A stretch of 64,000 bases of DNA from Azolla caroliniana (GCA_043228905.1 JBHGNT010000018.1:7626001-7690000), one strand, 5' to 3'. Counted from the stretch's first letter, positions 44,507 to 55,285 are shown. Translations and numbers: made by a program. Notes: generated by a model not told the origin, from the sequence alone.

Positions 44507-45949
44507 TGCGCAAGAATTTGCCTCTCAAAACTCTAGCACAATACATCTAGAAACACACAAGGCACATCATAACAACATCTTTGAGTTTAAGAAAGACCAC
44601 AAATACAAAAGGAGATGAATGGGTATGAAAAAGACAATCAATAAAGAAATATGAGAGGGGAGGATCTATATCAAGAGTTGATAATATTATATATAAATAT
44701 ATATAAATTCTCACTACACCAAAGAGGGTTTAGAATATTTTATGATAATCATTCTTGTACAACAAGTAAGAGATTGGAATTGACAAAGATATGTGAAAAG
44801 AGAGATGATGATAGAAAAGAAAGAGAAGTAAGATATATAAACCCAAATCTACAAAGATATATTAATAAGGAGTGATCATCATAGAAACAAGAGAAAGAAG
44901 ATACATAAACTCAAGCCTACAAGGATGAATTGATCACCAGAAAAACGCACTATATGAATAGGCAAGAAAAACACCACAAGAAAAAAACTCTCCTCACCAC
45001 CTCACTCTTCTTGCTTTATATGAAGTTCTCCTCTAGTAGATAAGTTTCGCTTGCTTTCTTTTCCACGCTTTTTTTAGAGCTTTTCCATCTCCTATTCTTA
45101 GCTATGACACAACGATCTGCTAATCGTCATATCTCCCTCATCCATGCTCCAAATTTAGAGTTTTAAAAAGCTACGGATAGCTCTCGTCATAAGCTTTCTA
45201 ATCCATATTTGGGTGTCAAACGAGAGAGTTATGAGCGTTTGTTTCTGATTGCTTTTTGGTGGTCTGCTTTTTCCTTCTTTTACTTTTCTCCATCTCTCTT
45301 GCTTTTAGTTTGACTTATACTTGAAACCTTAGCTCGTGTTCTTGGCCTTCGGGTGTGAATGCTCCATACCTTATATTTTTGTAGAATTCAATACCTTGAA
45401 TTCTAAAATCACTTTCACAATATGTATCATAATTTATGAAAAGAGGAAAGGAGAATGAAAATAGAGTATCTATTAACAAGACGGATATAAAAACACAGAC
45501 TACATCAAGAGAGATATTCTCAGGCTATCCTATTCTCAAGGCTTCCACACTTATATACTATAGGGGTTTAATTGTTAGTTCTGGCATGTATCTTGCCACG
45601 TGTCGCACATGTAACACTTCAGCCACTTTCCTTTGCATGCAACCGATAGATTTTGTATTTTGGGTATGAAGACACTTGATTCTATCCATGAACCCTTCTC
45701 AACATTTGTAGCACATCGAGAAAGTTTCGAAAGAACGTTTATTTATTTAAATCCAATATTCCCTTGAAATATTACGACGAAAACATTGACTGCCTATTGT
45801 AAAGGCATTCTTTGACTATCTCACATCAATTCATCTTGATTCTTCAAATCTACCGTCGACTAAAGCATCCACAATCATGCCTAAAGTGTCATAACCAGCT
45901 TGTGTCCATGTTTTACTATCTTTTAATCACTTTGTTGAGCACAAGTATT
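44507..45949 (-). repeat. Gypsy-3 5' LTR
   Basis: Begins TGTTGCGCAAG on the plus strand. It contains a block at 44792-45425 that is missing from the other LTR. The outer end is set near 45949 because Copia-5 sequence (LDSGTTFH in minus translation) resumes there; the last ~190 bp has no counterpart in the 3' LTR. Confidence 0.6.
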
Positions 45950-47112
45950 TACAACATGACAATGTGGAATGTGGTACCGGAATCCAGTAACTACGTGTGT
46001 GCATCTTGTACATTGTAGAGGACTTCTCCGATCATAGAGTCCTGTAAGGAGGGAATTTCTCCGGATCAAGTGTCGGCAACGTTGATTTGGTTGCCGACTG
46101 GAGAGTGATCTGAGTCAGGTTGTCCTCGATTCCACTCGGATTGCCTACCACTCCCTTTCCTCTTTATCAATCAACAATCTGAAATATTGTGGCCACCGTT
46201 TCTGCAATGTCTGTAGAATGCGCTTGATCAGCTCGTTCTCTACTTCGACTGTTGTCGGTTTCCCCTCATTTTTGATCGGTTGGTGTTCCGACCAGTTCTC
46301 TTGGCTTGTTCTCTCGTTCGACTCTATCGGTCGAATGAGTCCGTTGTGTGATGGGCTTCTGCCGATTCATCGATGATAAGTCCCATCGATTTTTGACGAA
46401 TGTCCTCGGTGAGGACTTGGCCGATTGTCTCATCCAGATTTAGGATCGATCGGCTATTGGCGTATGTTGTGCAGAATACCTCCCAACTCGCCGGCAAGCT
46501 CGATAAGAGGGCAACGACTTTCACTTCTTCTTCGAAGTTGATCCCTTGTGAGGAGAGTTCTGACAATACCCGGCTGAAGGTGTTGATGTGAGAGGTAGTC
46601 GGATCGGTCTCTCTCATCTTCATATTGAACAACTCGCCGGCAAGCTCGCTAAGAGGGCAACGACTTTCACTTCTTCTTCGAAGTTGATCCCTTGTGAGGA
46701 GAGTTCTGACAATACCCGGCTGAAGGTGTTGATGTGAGAGGTAGTCGGATTGGTCTCTCTCATCTTCATATTGAACAATTGTTTGATCAAGATCAATTTT
46801 GAAGATGAGGACTTTTTCTCGTACACGGCTTGTAGCTTCTCCCATAATGAGAACGATATGCTGAAATAGACATTTTCGTCTCTTTTGCCATGCTGAAATA
46901 GACATTTTCGGCTAGGTGCATTCGAATGGTGTAGCATGTGATTTCGTCCATTGATCTCCACTCATCGAATCGTGAAGCAGGCTTTTGGGAATGTCAAATG
47001 ACCTCGACCCGTCTTCGAATAATCAGTACGTCCTGCATCATCTCCTTCCATAGGGCATGGTTTTGCCATCGAATTTCGGATGTCAACTCCTGTACTGGAT
47101 GTTGATGCCATG
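45950..47112 (-). pseudogene. Copia-5 gag, zinc knuckle and protease motif
   Basis: The gag body lies at 46961-46324 (SLWEKLQAVYEKKSSSSKLI, INTFSRVLSELSSQGINFEE, VVALLSSLPASWEVF). A zinc knuckle (FYRHCRNGGHNISDC) is near 46170-46220 and the protease motif LLDSGTTFH is at about 45970-45995. An ATG near 47112 (MASTSSTGVD) may be the start. The frame is broken by a tandem duplication and several stops. Confidence 0.75.
46485..46776 (-). repeat. 146-bp tandem duplication in Copia-5 gag
   Basis: AACTCGCCGGCAAGCTCG at 46485 recurs at 46631; the units are near-identical (about two differences seen). The period of 146 bp is not a multiple of three, so the duplication shifts the frame. High identity suggests a recent event. 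Confidence 0.85.
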
Positions 47113-47123
47113 ATTAAGGGATA

Positions 47124-47494
47124 GAGATTTAGGAAGGGGTTGTTCGTGTCGCCAAGAAACTCACAGCCTACGACTGGGCAACAACTTTCCTATCTATCTG
47201 TATAAGGTTTTGTTGTTTCAGTTTTTCTGTCATCTCGTTCCTTCCACCCAATCGAGTGAAGATTGTTACCAAGGTTGTACCTTGATGCATATGTATTCCT
47301 CTAGTGAAACCTCGAGAGGTTATTCTCACTTGTAGTCTTAACAAAGTCAAAGGTTTTTGTACCCTAAGGGTTTGGTGGTTTTTCCCTTTTGGGTTTTCCA
47401 CGTAAAATGTGGTGTATTCTATTTTAAAGTTGTGTCAGTCATTTATTGAGTTGGTTGTCTACGTTCGTCCTAATTCTTCCCAATATTCCTAACA
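47124..47494 (+). repeat. Orphan Copia-3-type LTR end
   Basis: Related to the Copia-3 LTR (GGGTTTTCCACGTAAAATG, end CCCAATATTCCTAACA), but its sense is plus, and it is followed by a degenerate primer site (CTATCAGAG, 47495-47503). It directly adjoins the minus-strand Copia-5 gag start, so the two are joined tail-to-tail by a rearrangement. No interior of its own follows. Confidence 0.55.
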
Positions 47495-47756
47495 CTATCA
47501 GAGACTACAACATTCATTGCGAGAATCAACATGTGTCCTCCCTACAAATAGAGTCAAACAAACAATACATTGAATACATAAGACACCCTATAAGTGGATT
47601 AGGGTTTGGATTAATTAGCTCTTAACTTCAAATGGAAGATTAAGAGGATAGTGTGAGAGCACATACTCTCATGAATTAAAAATACATATGTTTTCCGTAT
47701 GTTTACAATTGTTGAATGAGAAACAAAAATGGACATGATCTCGACTCATGTAGGGG

Positions 47757-47990
47757 TACAAGCATGGGAATGGAAACACTAATATAGCTAATTCGTTGCT
47801 AAAATGTCCATCCCAATTTAGCTATTTGTTTAGCTAATTTTTCGTGGGCAATTCATAAGGATCCTTTATGAATTTTTTTTGCTTTATTACATGTCACTTA
47901 TTACGATGAATAAGTGATTTATGGGAATACTCAAAATTTAGAAATTTGGTTTCTAACGTAGTGGAACCTAGGGAATAGTGTCTTCAATAG
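47757..47990 (+). repeat. T-B terminal region
   Basis: Reads GGGAATGGAAA CACTA ATATAGCTAATTCG, homologous to the T-A terminus at 23580-23830 in opposite orientation. Unlike T-A, no exon follows; the palindrome array starts right after it, so T-B is an internally deleted copy or derivative. Confidence 0.6.
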
Positions 47991-48766
47991 TGTAGTAGCT
48001 AAGTAGCCAATCTATAGTGTAGTAGGTAATTAGCTAAGTTGTAGGTAATTAGCTAAGTAGTATCAAGAGTTGTTCAACTGATTAGCTATTGTCATACTTA
48101 AGTATAGTAGCTAATTAGCTAATATGTAGCTAATTAGCTACTGCCAATCTATAGTGTAGTAGGTAATTAGCTAAGCAATAACAAGAGTCGTAGTTAATTA
48201 GCTACTACCATACATAACTATAATAGCTAATTAGCTAAGCAGTATAGCTAAAAGTCATATTGAGAGTGTAGCTAAGATGTAGCTAATTAGCTATTGTCAC
48301 TCTATAATGTAGTAGGTAATTAGCTAAGTTGTAGGTAATTAGCTAAGTAGTATCAAGAGTCATTTAGCTAATTAGCTATTGCCATACTTAAGTATAATAG
48401 CTAATTAGCTACTACCAATCTATAGTGTAGTAGGTAATTAGCTAAGTTGTAGCTAATTAGCTAAGCAATATCAAGAGTCGTTTAGCTAATTAGCTACTGT
48501 CATACTTAAGTGTGGTAGCTAATTAGCTAAGACGTAGCTAATTAGCTATTGCCAATCTATAGTATAATAGGTAATTAGCTACATTCTAGCTAATCAGCCA
48601 CTAATATCAAGAGTCGTAGCTAATTAGCTACTGCCAATGTTTAGTTGTCAGCTAAGATGGTAGAAAAGCACAAGTGTAATGGATAAATAACTTCAAGAGC
48701 CATAACTACACCTAACGAGAAAAAGGGTAGCTAAAGAGAAGTTGCTAATTAGCTAACATGTTGTAG
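47991..48766 (+). repeat. T-B palindrome array
   Basis: About 700 bp of TAGCTAATTAGCTA-type palindromes organised in a higher-order unit of about 120-145 bp marked by CAATCTATAGTGTAG (starts near 48012, 48157, 48418 and 48556, with a variant near 48296). Spacers include ATCAAGAGTCGT and CATACTTAAGTATA. The last ~110 bp match the T-A array edge at 3419-3530 and end in ACATGTTGTAG, where the Copia-6 LTR begins. Confidence 0.85.
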
Positions 48767-49152
48767 TGTAGAAAGTAACGTGCGGAAGCAAGTATGAAGA
48801 CCGAACAGAAGGAAGGAAACTCAGGTTCAATGGAGAGCTTGAGCTTACGCAGTATACTCGGGAGAGACAGAGAGAGAAATACAAAAAACTATATTCAACA
48901 ATAAAACTCAATCTGTACATAAGACGTGCTCAGTGAGCACTTTTATACAAGTCCTAGAATGACTGACCGAAGTACTGACAGTACTTCAATGCTCATCAAG
49001 AGCTCCTACACTAACTCCCAAATATATTCCTCACGGAATATCTTTCCTAACGGCCTCCCGGTTTATGAACTCGGCCTAACCGATCGATCCCAACCGATCC
49101 GGTCCTCGGCTTCTTCAGCCGATCCGGCCGATGTTGAGCTTGTCTCTCAACA
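48767..49152 (-). repeat. Copia-6 3' LTR (B subfamily)
   Basis: 386 bp, TGTAGAAAGTAACG...CTCTCAACA. The polypurine tract (minus strand GAGGGGGAG) adjoins at 49153. It is of the same family as the Copia-1 LTR at 2148-2593. Confidence 0.8.
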
Positions 49153-49785
49153 CTCCCCCTCAAGCTCAACTTGAGGCTCTTCGGGATCTTCACAGCACCG
49201 GTTCCTCCTGGCTTCTCGCCTCGCTCGCGCTCCTCGACCTGTTCGACTCCGCGCACTTTGACCCTTCCGGTCGGCTTGTCTGCTCATGTGGCCCTCATCA
49301 GCTCTTCTGTTGTTGCGGTGTTGATGCTTCTTCTGCTGCCTTTTCTTCCGCTTGGGCCTCAGTTGATTCAGCGTGTCTGAATCAAACATCCGAACCGACT
49401 CGGCTACCTCCAATCGGTCTTCGCTGTCGTCCGAGTTGGCTATCTCCAACTCGTCTTCGGTCTTCTCGCCCTCGATGGCGTCATCCTCCTCATGCGTGGT
49501 TGGCTTCAGCTCTCTCCTTCGGTTGCTCCCCTTCTGTCCGCTTCTAAACTTTTCGGCGGGTCCGCCCTCGGCTTCTTCAGCCGATCCGAAGTCGAACTCG
49601 ACAACCGACTCGGTGTCGCGGTCTCCGCTCCTTTCCTGCTGCTTTGCTTGGTCGTTCGGGACTGTTATCCCCCTCAAGTTTGGCACATCGAGGTGACGCA
49701 ATTCGAGCGCACCTGAGAATTGCCGCAACTTGTCCAGACCAAGAGGCTTGGTGAAGATGTCGGCAGTCTACCGATCCGTCGGAAC
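49147..49785 (-). pseudogene. Copia-6 B-part C-terminal extension
   Basis: After RNase H the frame continues for ~190 residues: RHLDVPNLRGITVPNDQ, an acidic stretch (EGEKTEDELEIANSDDSEDR), a basic run (KRKKRQQKKHQHRNNRR) and an RTGRGARARREARR motif, ending EGEC with the stop inside the LTR. Homologous to 1765-2153. No known domain; conserved between copies, so likely part of the protein rather than read-through noise. Confidence 0.65.
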
Positions 49786-51090
49786 TTACTGAAGTTCGAC
49801 TTCACCGGAAAGGACACGCTCACGGACGAAATGGTAGTGCACCTCAATGTGCTTGGTCCATGCGTGGAAGAGGGGGTTCTTCGCGAGTTGGATGCTGCTG
49901 AGGTTGTCGCAGTAGATCGTCGTTGGATCGGACACCTCCTGTCGCAGGTCCTTAAGTAGCCGCTTCAACCATATGGCTTCGCATGTCGCGACAGCCGCTC
50001 CTCAGGTACTCGGCTTCGGTGCTCTACAGTGGAACTGTCGGCTACTTCTTACTGCTCCACGCGATCGCGGCACTCCCGAGGGAGAACGCGTATCCAGACG
50101 TGGATCGGCGATCGGCGGCGTTGCCAACCCAATCAGCATCGGTGTAGCCGACTAACCGCATGGCTCCACCGGTCTGATATAGCAATCCCCGGTCCTTAGT
50201 GCCGTTGACATACCGAAGTATGCGTTGCGCACACTGAAGGTGCTCCTGGGTAGGTCGCGCCATGAACTGACTGATCACCCCAACCGGATAACTGAGGTCG
50301 GGTCGGGTGATGGTCAAGTATATAAGGCTTCCGACAATTTGTCGGAACCTCGTCGGGTCGCATACCTTTCCCGTATCAGGACAAAGCTTGACGGTTCTGT
50401 CCAGAGGAGTCGAGACGGACTTACAGTCGGCCATCCCGAATTTGAAGAGCATACTCAGCATGTAATGACGTTGGCTGATCAATATGCCTTCGGGGGTACG
50501 GATCACTTCGATCCTGAGGAAGTAATGAAGGTCTCCCAGATCCTTCATGTCGAACGATGCCGCAAGCTGGAGCTTCACACAGTCGATTTCACCTAGGTTG
50601 GCGCCGATGATGACCAAGTCATCGACATATGGTAGAATACTAACCGGGCCGAGTCGACCTTTCCGGATGAACAGGGAAGAGTCCGATTTTGACGTGACGA
50701 AACCCATCCGACACAGTTGTTGCGTGATCTTCGCGTTCCAGGCACGCGGGGCTTGCTTCAGTCTGTAAAGGGACTTCTTCAGTCGGCATACTGCCGAGGA
50801 GTTCGTTCCGGAGTGAAATCCGGGAGGTTGTACCATGTACACTTGTTCTTCAAGGTCACCTTGCAGGAACGCATTCTTTACATCCATTTGATGTAGGTGC
50901 CACCCCTTGGCCGCGCCTAGTGTGAGCAAAACACGAACGATCGTCATTTTCGCGACCAGAGCAAACGTCTCATCGTAGTCGATGCCGTGTTTCTGCGCGT
51001 AGCCCTTTGCCACTAGCCGAGCCTTGTACCGGTTGACTGAGCCATCGGTGTTGTACTTGACCTTGTACACCCACCTACACCCGATCGACT
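49786..51090 (-). pseudogene. Copia-6 B-part reverse transcriptase and RNase H
   Basis: Well preserved: IGCRWVYKVKYNTDGS, WHLHQMDVKNAFLQGDL, LKKSLYRLKQAPRAW, YVDDLVIIGA, FLRIEVIRTPEGILISQRHY, GSLIYLTITRPDLSYPVGV, then RNase H (LVGYTDADWVGNAADRRSTS, IYCDNLSSIQLAKNPLFH, HYHFVRERVLSGEVELQ). An in-frame stop near 50042 interrupts RNase H. The fingers region upstream of IGCRW is missing because the frame comes directly from the A-part extension. Confidence 0.85.
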
Positions 51091-51890
51091 TCCGTTGCAT
51101 CTGTGTCTGCTTGGCCTTGAATTGATCCGGTTCTTCCGAATCTGTCTGTTGAACCGAATCGACTGTCTCCGATTCGTTCCAGCTCTTGTCTAAATCGGTT
51201 GCTCCCGATTCGTCTTCTGGTTCCAAGCCCATCACCACATCGGACCATGTCCAAGTCTTGGCCTTCTTCCTTCGGTCGGCTCTGTCCTTCTTGACTCTGC
51301 CGCCGCTGTCACTTGTTCCGACTTGTTCGAACGTGTCGACTTCCCCTGTCGACTCGGCTCCTTTCTTCTTCTTGACTCTCCCTTCGTCTGTTCTTCCCTC
51401 CCCGGCACAATCGGCAGTCTCTTTGGCTTTGCCCGTTCTCCCCCTCAAGAGTGGCACATCGAGATGTTGAACACCAAGCATTTCGGTGAAGTGCTGCAAC
51501 TTGTCTGATCCGAGTGGTTTGGGGAAGATGTCAGCAACTTGCCGATCTGTGTGAACATACCGAAGTTTGACCTCACCGCTCAGGACACGTTCACGCATGA
51601 AGTGATAGTGCACTTCTATGTGCTTTGTGCAAGCATGGAATACGGGGTTCTTGGCGAGTTGCATGCTGCTTATGTTGTCGCAGTAGACCAGAATCGGGGT
51701 CGGTACCTCGATCCGTAGGTCTTGCAACAGTCGCTAAAGCCAAATGGCTTCACAGGTGGTAATGGTAGCGCCCCGATACTCAGCCTCAGTGCTCGACAGA
51801 GCAACTGTTGGCTGCTTTTTGCTGCTCCACGCAATAGCTACGCTCGCAAGGGAAACCATAAAACCGGAAGTGGATCTGTGATTCGACGCA
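51091..51890 (-). pseudogene. Copia-6 A-part RNase H end and C-terminal extension
   Basis: 51727 onwards: RIEVPTPILVYCDNISSMQL, HYHFMRERVLSGEVKL, DIFPKPLGSDKLQHF, then an extension (RVKKKKGAESTGEVD, RADRRKKAKTWTWSDVVMG, acidic SWNESETVDSVQQTDSEEPD). It then passes in the same open frame into the second RT at about 51090, a fusion that no normal copia element has. Related extension sequence recurs in Copia-8 (59215-59480). Confidence 0.75.
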
Positions 51891-52830
51891 TCACCGACCC
51901 AGTCGGCATCCATGTAACCGACTAGCTCTTCGGTTATACCTCGCCGGTATAACCGTCCCTAGTCCTTCGTGCCGCTTACATATTGCAGTATCCGCTGCGC
52001 GCACTGAAGGTGCTCCACGGTCGGCTTCTGCATGAACTGACTTATCATTCCGACCGGATAGCTGATGTCGGGTAAATAAGGCTTCCGACAATTTGTTGGA
52101 ACCGTTTCTCGTTGTAGGCCGGTCCGGAGTTGGAACGAAGCTTCTGGTTTCGGTCCAAGGGTGTGGAGACAGGTCGGCATTCTGTCATGCCGAACTTGTA
52201 CAACATATTCAAGACGTAATGTCGTTGTGAGAGCAATATGCCGTCGGGGGTTCGGATCAACTCAATCCCAAGAAAATAATGAAGGTCCCCCAGTTCCTTC
52301 ATCTCAAATGCGTTCGACAACTTGGAGTTGACGCAGTTGACTGCTGGAAGACCTGGTCCGGTGATGACTAAATCATCAACATACAGCAGGATACATACCG
52401 GACTGTTGACATCAAGTGCCCGCATTTCTTCCTTCATAGCGGCACGCCAATTGGTGTCCTTTGCCGCTTCTGCGTAGCTCTCCGGCTCACGCACTTCTGC
52501 CACCTTAGTCATGTACGAATAGTGATGCTCCATGTACTCATTGTACCTGTACCGCTTGACGAGATCCTTCTGGCGGGTGGACCGGTGTAACTCACCGTTA
52601 CCCGGTTTGAGGCCCTTCTTGGCCGGTTCGGTCTTCGTTGCCAAAGATCCGCCTTTCTCCTTGCCGGAGTTGGATGCACACCGATCTGACTCATCGTTGC
52701 CGGTTTCGAATTCTGGCATATTTTTCTTCCCTTTCTCTTTGCGCGGGGAAAGCATGACAGAGTCTCCACTACTCGTCGGCTCCTCATCGGACTGGTCAGA
52801 TTGACTCAGTCTCTCGTTCCGCCCAATCAA
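51891..52830 (-). pseudogene. Copia-6 A-part reverse transcriptase with in-frame deletion
   Basis: The linker and RT start (YAEAAKDTNWRAAMKEEMRA) pass directly into SPVCILLYVDDLVITG at about 52405, so roughly 150 residues of the RT fingers and palm are missing, yet the frame stays open. It continues YFLGIELIRTPDGILLSQRH to a break near 52045, then RNase H start (52180-51891). It cannot be a functional polymerase. Confidence 0.85.
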
Positions 52831-52848
52831 CCGAAACGATTCCGGACT

Positions 52849-54255
52849 CTAATCCTGAATCCACACTTCATCATCTACTTGGGCTGGTTCAGTCTCACTA
52901 GCCTCATCCTCCGGCATGGGGTCGGATTTGGAAGTCGAAGCCGGTAAGGAGTACCATGATGCCAATTCATCGAACTCGACATCTCGACAGACTCGGACCT
53001 GCTTTGGCCAGGGGTTATAACACTGATAACCCTTTTGCTCTTCAGCATAGCCGATTAGGATGCATTTTTCCGATTTTGCATCTAGCTTCCTCCGCTTCTC
53101 ATCTGGTACATGCACATATGCAATGCTACCAAAGATCTTAAGGTGTCTCAAATTCGGATTGCACCCGAAATATAGCTCCTGAGCTGACACCTTATCACCG
53201 ATCCGGTTCTGGATGTAGACAGTCATTCGGACTGCCTCCACCCAGTAGAATTTGGGCATGCTCTTCTCCTCCAGCATTGCCCTTGCTGCATCAATGAGCA
53301 ACCGGTTCTTCCTTTCAGCAACACCGTTCTGTTGCGGTGTGTATCTGCAGTTGAACTCTCGCTGAATTCCCTTTTGCTGCAGATAATTGTTGAATTGGCC
53401 GGAAAAGTATTCTTTTCCGCCATCTGACCGCAGGCATTTGATCTTCCTCTCCGATTCCTGTTCCACCATGCTTTGGAGACTCTGGAAACACTCGAAGACT
53501 TCACTCTTCCGCTCAATGAGGTAGATCCATGTGTGCCGCGTATAGTCGTTGATGAAGGAGACGAAATATCGACTCCTGCCAAGACTAACATTCTGTGCCA
53601 GTCCCCACACATCTGAATGGATAAGGTTGAGCTTGTTACGGCTCCGGTTATGTTCGGTGGGGAATGGAAGCCGGTGTTGCTTCCCGAGTTGGCAGGCTTC
53701 ACATACTTGGGCCTTCCGGCCGCTAAACTTCGGCAAACCGAAAACAACTTGTTTCCCTTGCAGGTCTTGAAGCCTCCGGTAATTGACGTGGCCTATCCGC
53801 TTGTGCCACAGGTCGATGTCTGATTCGACCTTCTGTCCTTTTGCAAATAGAGCGGTGCCGACATCATTGGTGTCAAGGATAAACATCCTCCCATCTCTGC
53901 GCCCTTGCGCAATAATCTGGCCCTCTTCCTCAATGAAGCACTCGAGGTGCGTAAACCGCACCTGCATCCCTTGGTCGACGATCTGTCTGACCGACACTAG
54001 GTTCTTCGTGATTGTCGAAACGTGTAATACGTTCATCAGCTTCCCCTTCTGTTCGACGTGGCTTAAAGGGACTTCTCCGACGTGCACGATTGGGTGAGGA
54101 GTGTCGTCTCCGGTTTCGACTACTCCTGGTTGATCTGGTTTCTCCAAAAAGGAGAACCACTCTTTGTGGTTCGATGCACCGGAATCAACATACCACATTT
54201 CCTCAAATTTGGAAGTGGTCTTCTTCATCGAGTTCGTCTCGTGCTTCATCACCAA
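52849..54255 (-). CDS. Copia-6 A-part protease end and integrase, intact frame
   Basis: 468 open codons: protease motif WYVDSGASNH, a linker region, HHCC domain (HKRIGHVNYRRL, CEACQLGKQHRLPF), integrase core with Asp (IHSDVWG), Asp (LRSDGGKEYFSG) and Glu (NGVAERKNR), and a C-terminal region (FGSIAYVHVPDEKRRKLDAK, GYQCYNPWPKQVRV). All catalytic residues are present. The frame is closed before the RT by a TAG near 52849. It would insert the element's cDNA into the genome if part of an intact polyprotein. Confidence 0.85.
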   Translation of the reverse strand: MVMKHETNSMKKTTSKFEEMWYVDSGASNHKEWFSFLEKPDQPGVVETGDDTPHPIVHVGEVPLSHVEQKGKLMNVLHVSTITKNLVSVRQIVDQGMQVRFTHLECFIEEEGQIIAQGRRDGRMFILDTNDVGTALFAKGQKVESDIDLWHKRIGHVNYRRLQDLQGKQVVFGLPKFSGRKAQVCEACQLGKQHRLPFPTEHNRSRNKLNLIHSDVWGLAQNVSLGRSRYFVSFINDYTRHTWIYLIERKSEVFECFQSLQSMVEQESERKIKCLRSDGGKEYFSGQFNNYLQQKGIQREFNCRYTPQQNGVAERKNRLLIDAARAMLEEKSMPKFYWVEAVRMTVYIQNRIGDKVSAQELYFGCNPNLRHLKIFGSIAYVHVPDEKRRKLDAKSEKCILIGYAEEQKGYQCYNPWPKQVRVCRDVEFDELASWYSLPASTSKSDPMPEDEASETEPAQVDDEVWIQD

Positions 54256-54399
54256 GGCTGGCCTGTTACCGTTCTTGGATCCTCCTGATCCCTTCGCGTA
54301 GTGCGAGCTTTGCTGGCCGTCCTTGTCGGCCTTGCCGGATCCGGACTTGTCCGAATCGGCGCGTTTTCTCCAGCACTCGATTTCTTTGTGGCCCTTTTT

Positions 54400-55195
54400 G
54401 CCACAGTACCATCATTCCGTTGCAGTCTTCTCTTGCTGTCTTCCGGTGCCGCCATGACTCCCCCTGCTCCCGGAGGGTCCGGAATTGTTGTCGGCACGTT
54501 CTCTTTGCCTTTGTTCCTGGTCTTGCCAGTCGCCTCCATTGCGTGCCGACCTGCCTCGTCCACCATGCCCACAGGGCCGATCCGCTTCCGTGTACAACAT
54601 CTGGTTGTCAATGGGTGCGCTAGTTGACGCACCGGCGTGGTTCTCCTCTACAAGGAGCATCGATTGTAGGTCGAAAAATGACGGCGTATTCTCCCTGGTA
54701 CATACCACCGTTCGGAACGCTCTGAACTTAGACGCTAGGCCCCCAAGAAAACTTGTCTTCCTCTATGGTAACATTGATAGAGGCAAGCAAGTCACAGATC
54801 TCTTTGATCCGGGCCGTGTAATCCGCCACCTACATGTCCTTCTGTCGGACATTTCTCAACTCCTATCGGAGTTGTAGCTTCCAGGTTGTAGTGCTCGTGG
54901 CGAAAACCTTCTTCAGGTTTCCCCAAGCCTCCTTCGGCGTCTTGGCGTCTCGGATGTGGCTCAGTAGCTGGTCTCCGACACTAGACGCAAAGCAGTACAT
55001 CACTCTGCTTGCCGATTGTTCCCACACTGGGAAATCCTTATGTGCCGCATCAGGTGCTGTTTCGTTGGCTCCTTCGACGAAACTCCAGTAGCCATACCCA
55101 AGCAGGTACTGGTGCATCTTGTATGACCAAGATGCGTAGTTGGATCTGTCGAGTTTCTCCACAGGAAGCAAGCTAGCCATTCCTCTATCCATCAC
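54400..55195 (-). pseudogene. Copia-6 gag
   Basis: ASLLPVEKLDRSNYASWSYK, YGYWSFVEGANETAPDA, EAWGNLKKVFATSTTTWKLQ form a UBN2-type copia gag. The frame is interrupted near 54863 and later. Below 54700 the zinc-knuckle region is present but frame-damaged. The Copia-4 gag start is closely similar. Confidence 0.75.
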
Positions 55196-55269
55196 TTCTC
55201 TGTCTGTTGTTCTTGCGACCTGTTAGGGTTTGCTTTCAAGCGTTTGTCGGTTGCAGAGGTTCTCAACCC

Positions 55270-55285
55270 TCGCGTTCTGATACCA
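55270..55285 (-). other. Copia-6 primer-binding site
   Basis: Minus strand TGGTATCAGAACGCGAG directly adjoins the 5' LTR (which starts TGTAAACG at 55286 on the plus strand). Initiator-Met-type primer site. Confidence 0.85.

Larger units (their letters stand above)
41383..45949 (-). mobile_element. Gypsy-3: internally deleted Tat-like Ty3/gypsy element
   Basis: LTR sequences at 41383-42014 and 44507-45949 start alike (TGTTGCGCAA). It separates the Copia-5 LDSGTT protease motif (about 45985) from the next Copia-5 residues (TPNIEWF, 41375). The interior keeps a gag start, the end of RNase H, a second archaeal-type RNase H and integrase; most of gag, protease and RT is gone. A second RNase H next to integrase is the mark of the Tat lineage. 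The target duplication is not clean. Confidence 0.75.

Noticed and set aside
44792-45425. Independent insertion in the Gypsy-3 5' LTR
   Set aside because: No target duplication or terminal repeats; the block reads like ordinary LTR sequence, so a deletion in the other LTR is the simpler explanation.
52532-54627. Plus-strand ORFs across the Copia-6 integrase and gag region
   Set aside because: They are antisense to well-supported copia domains and show no motifs of their own.
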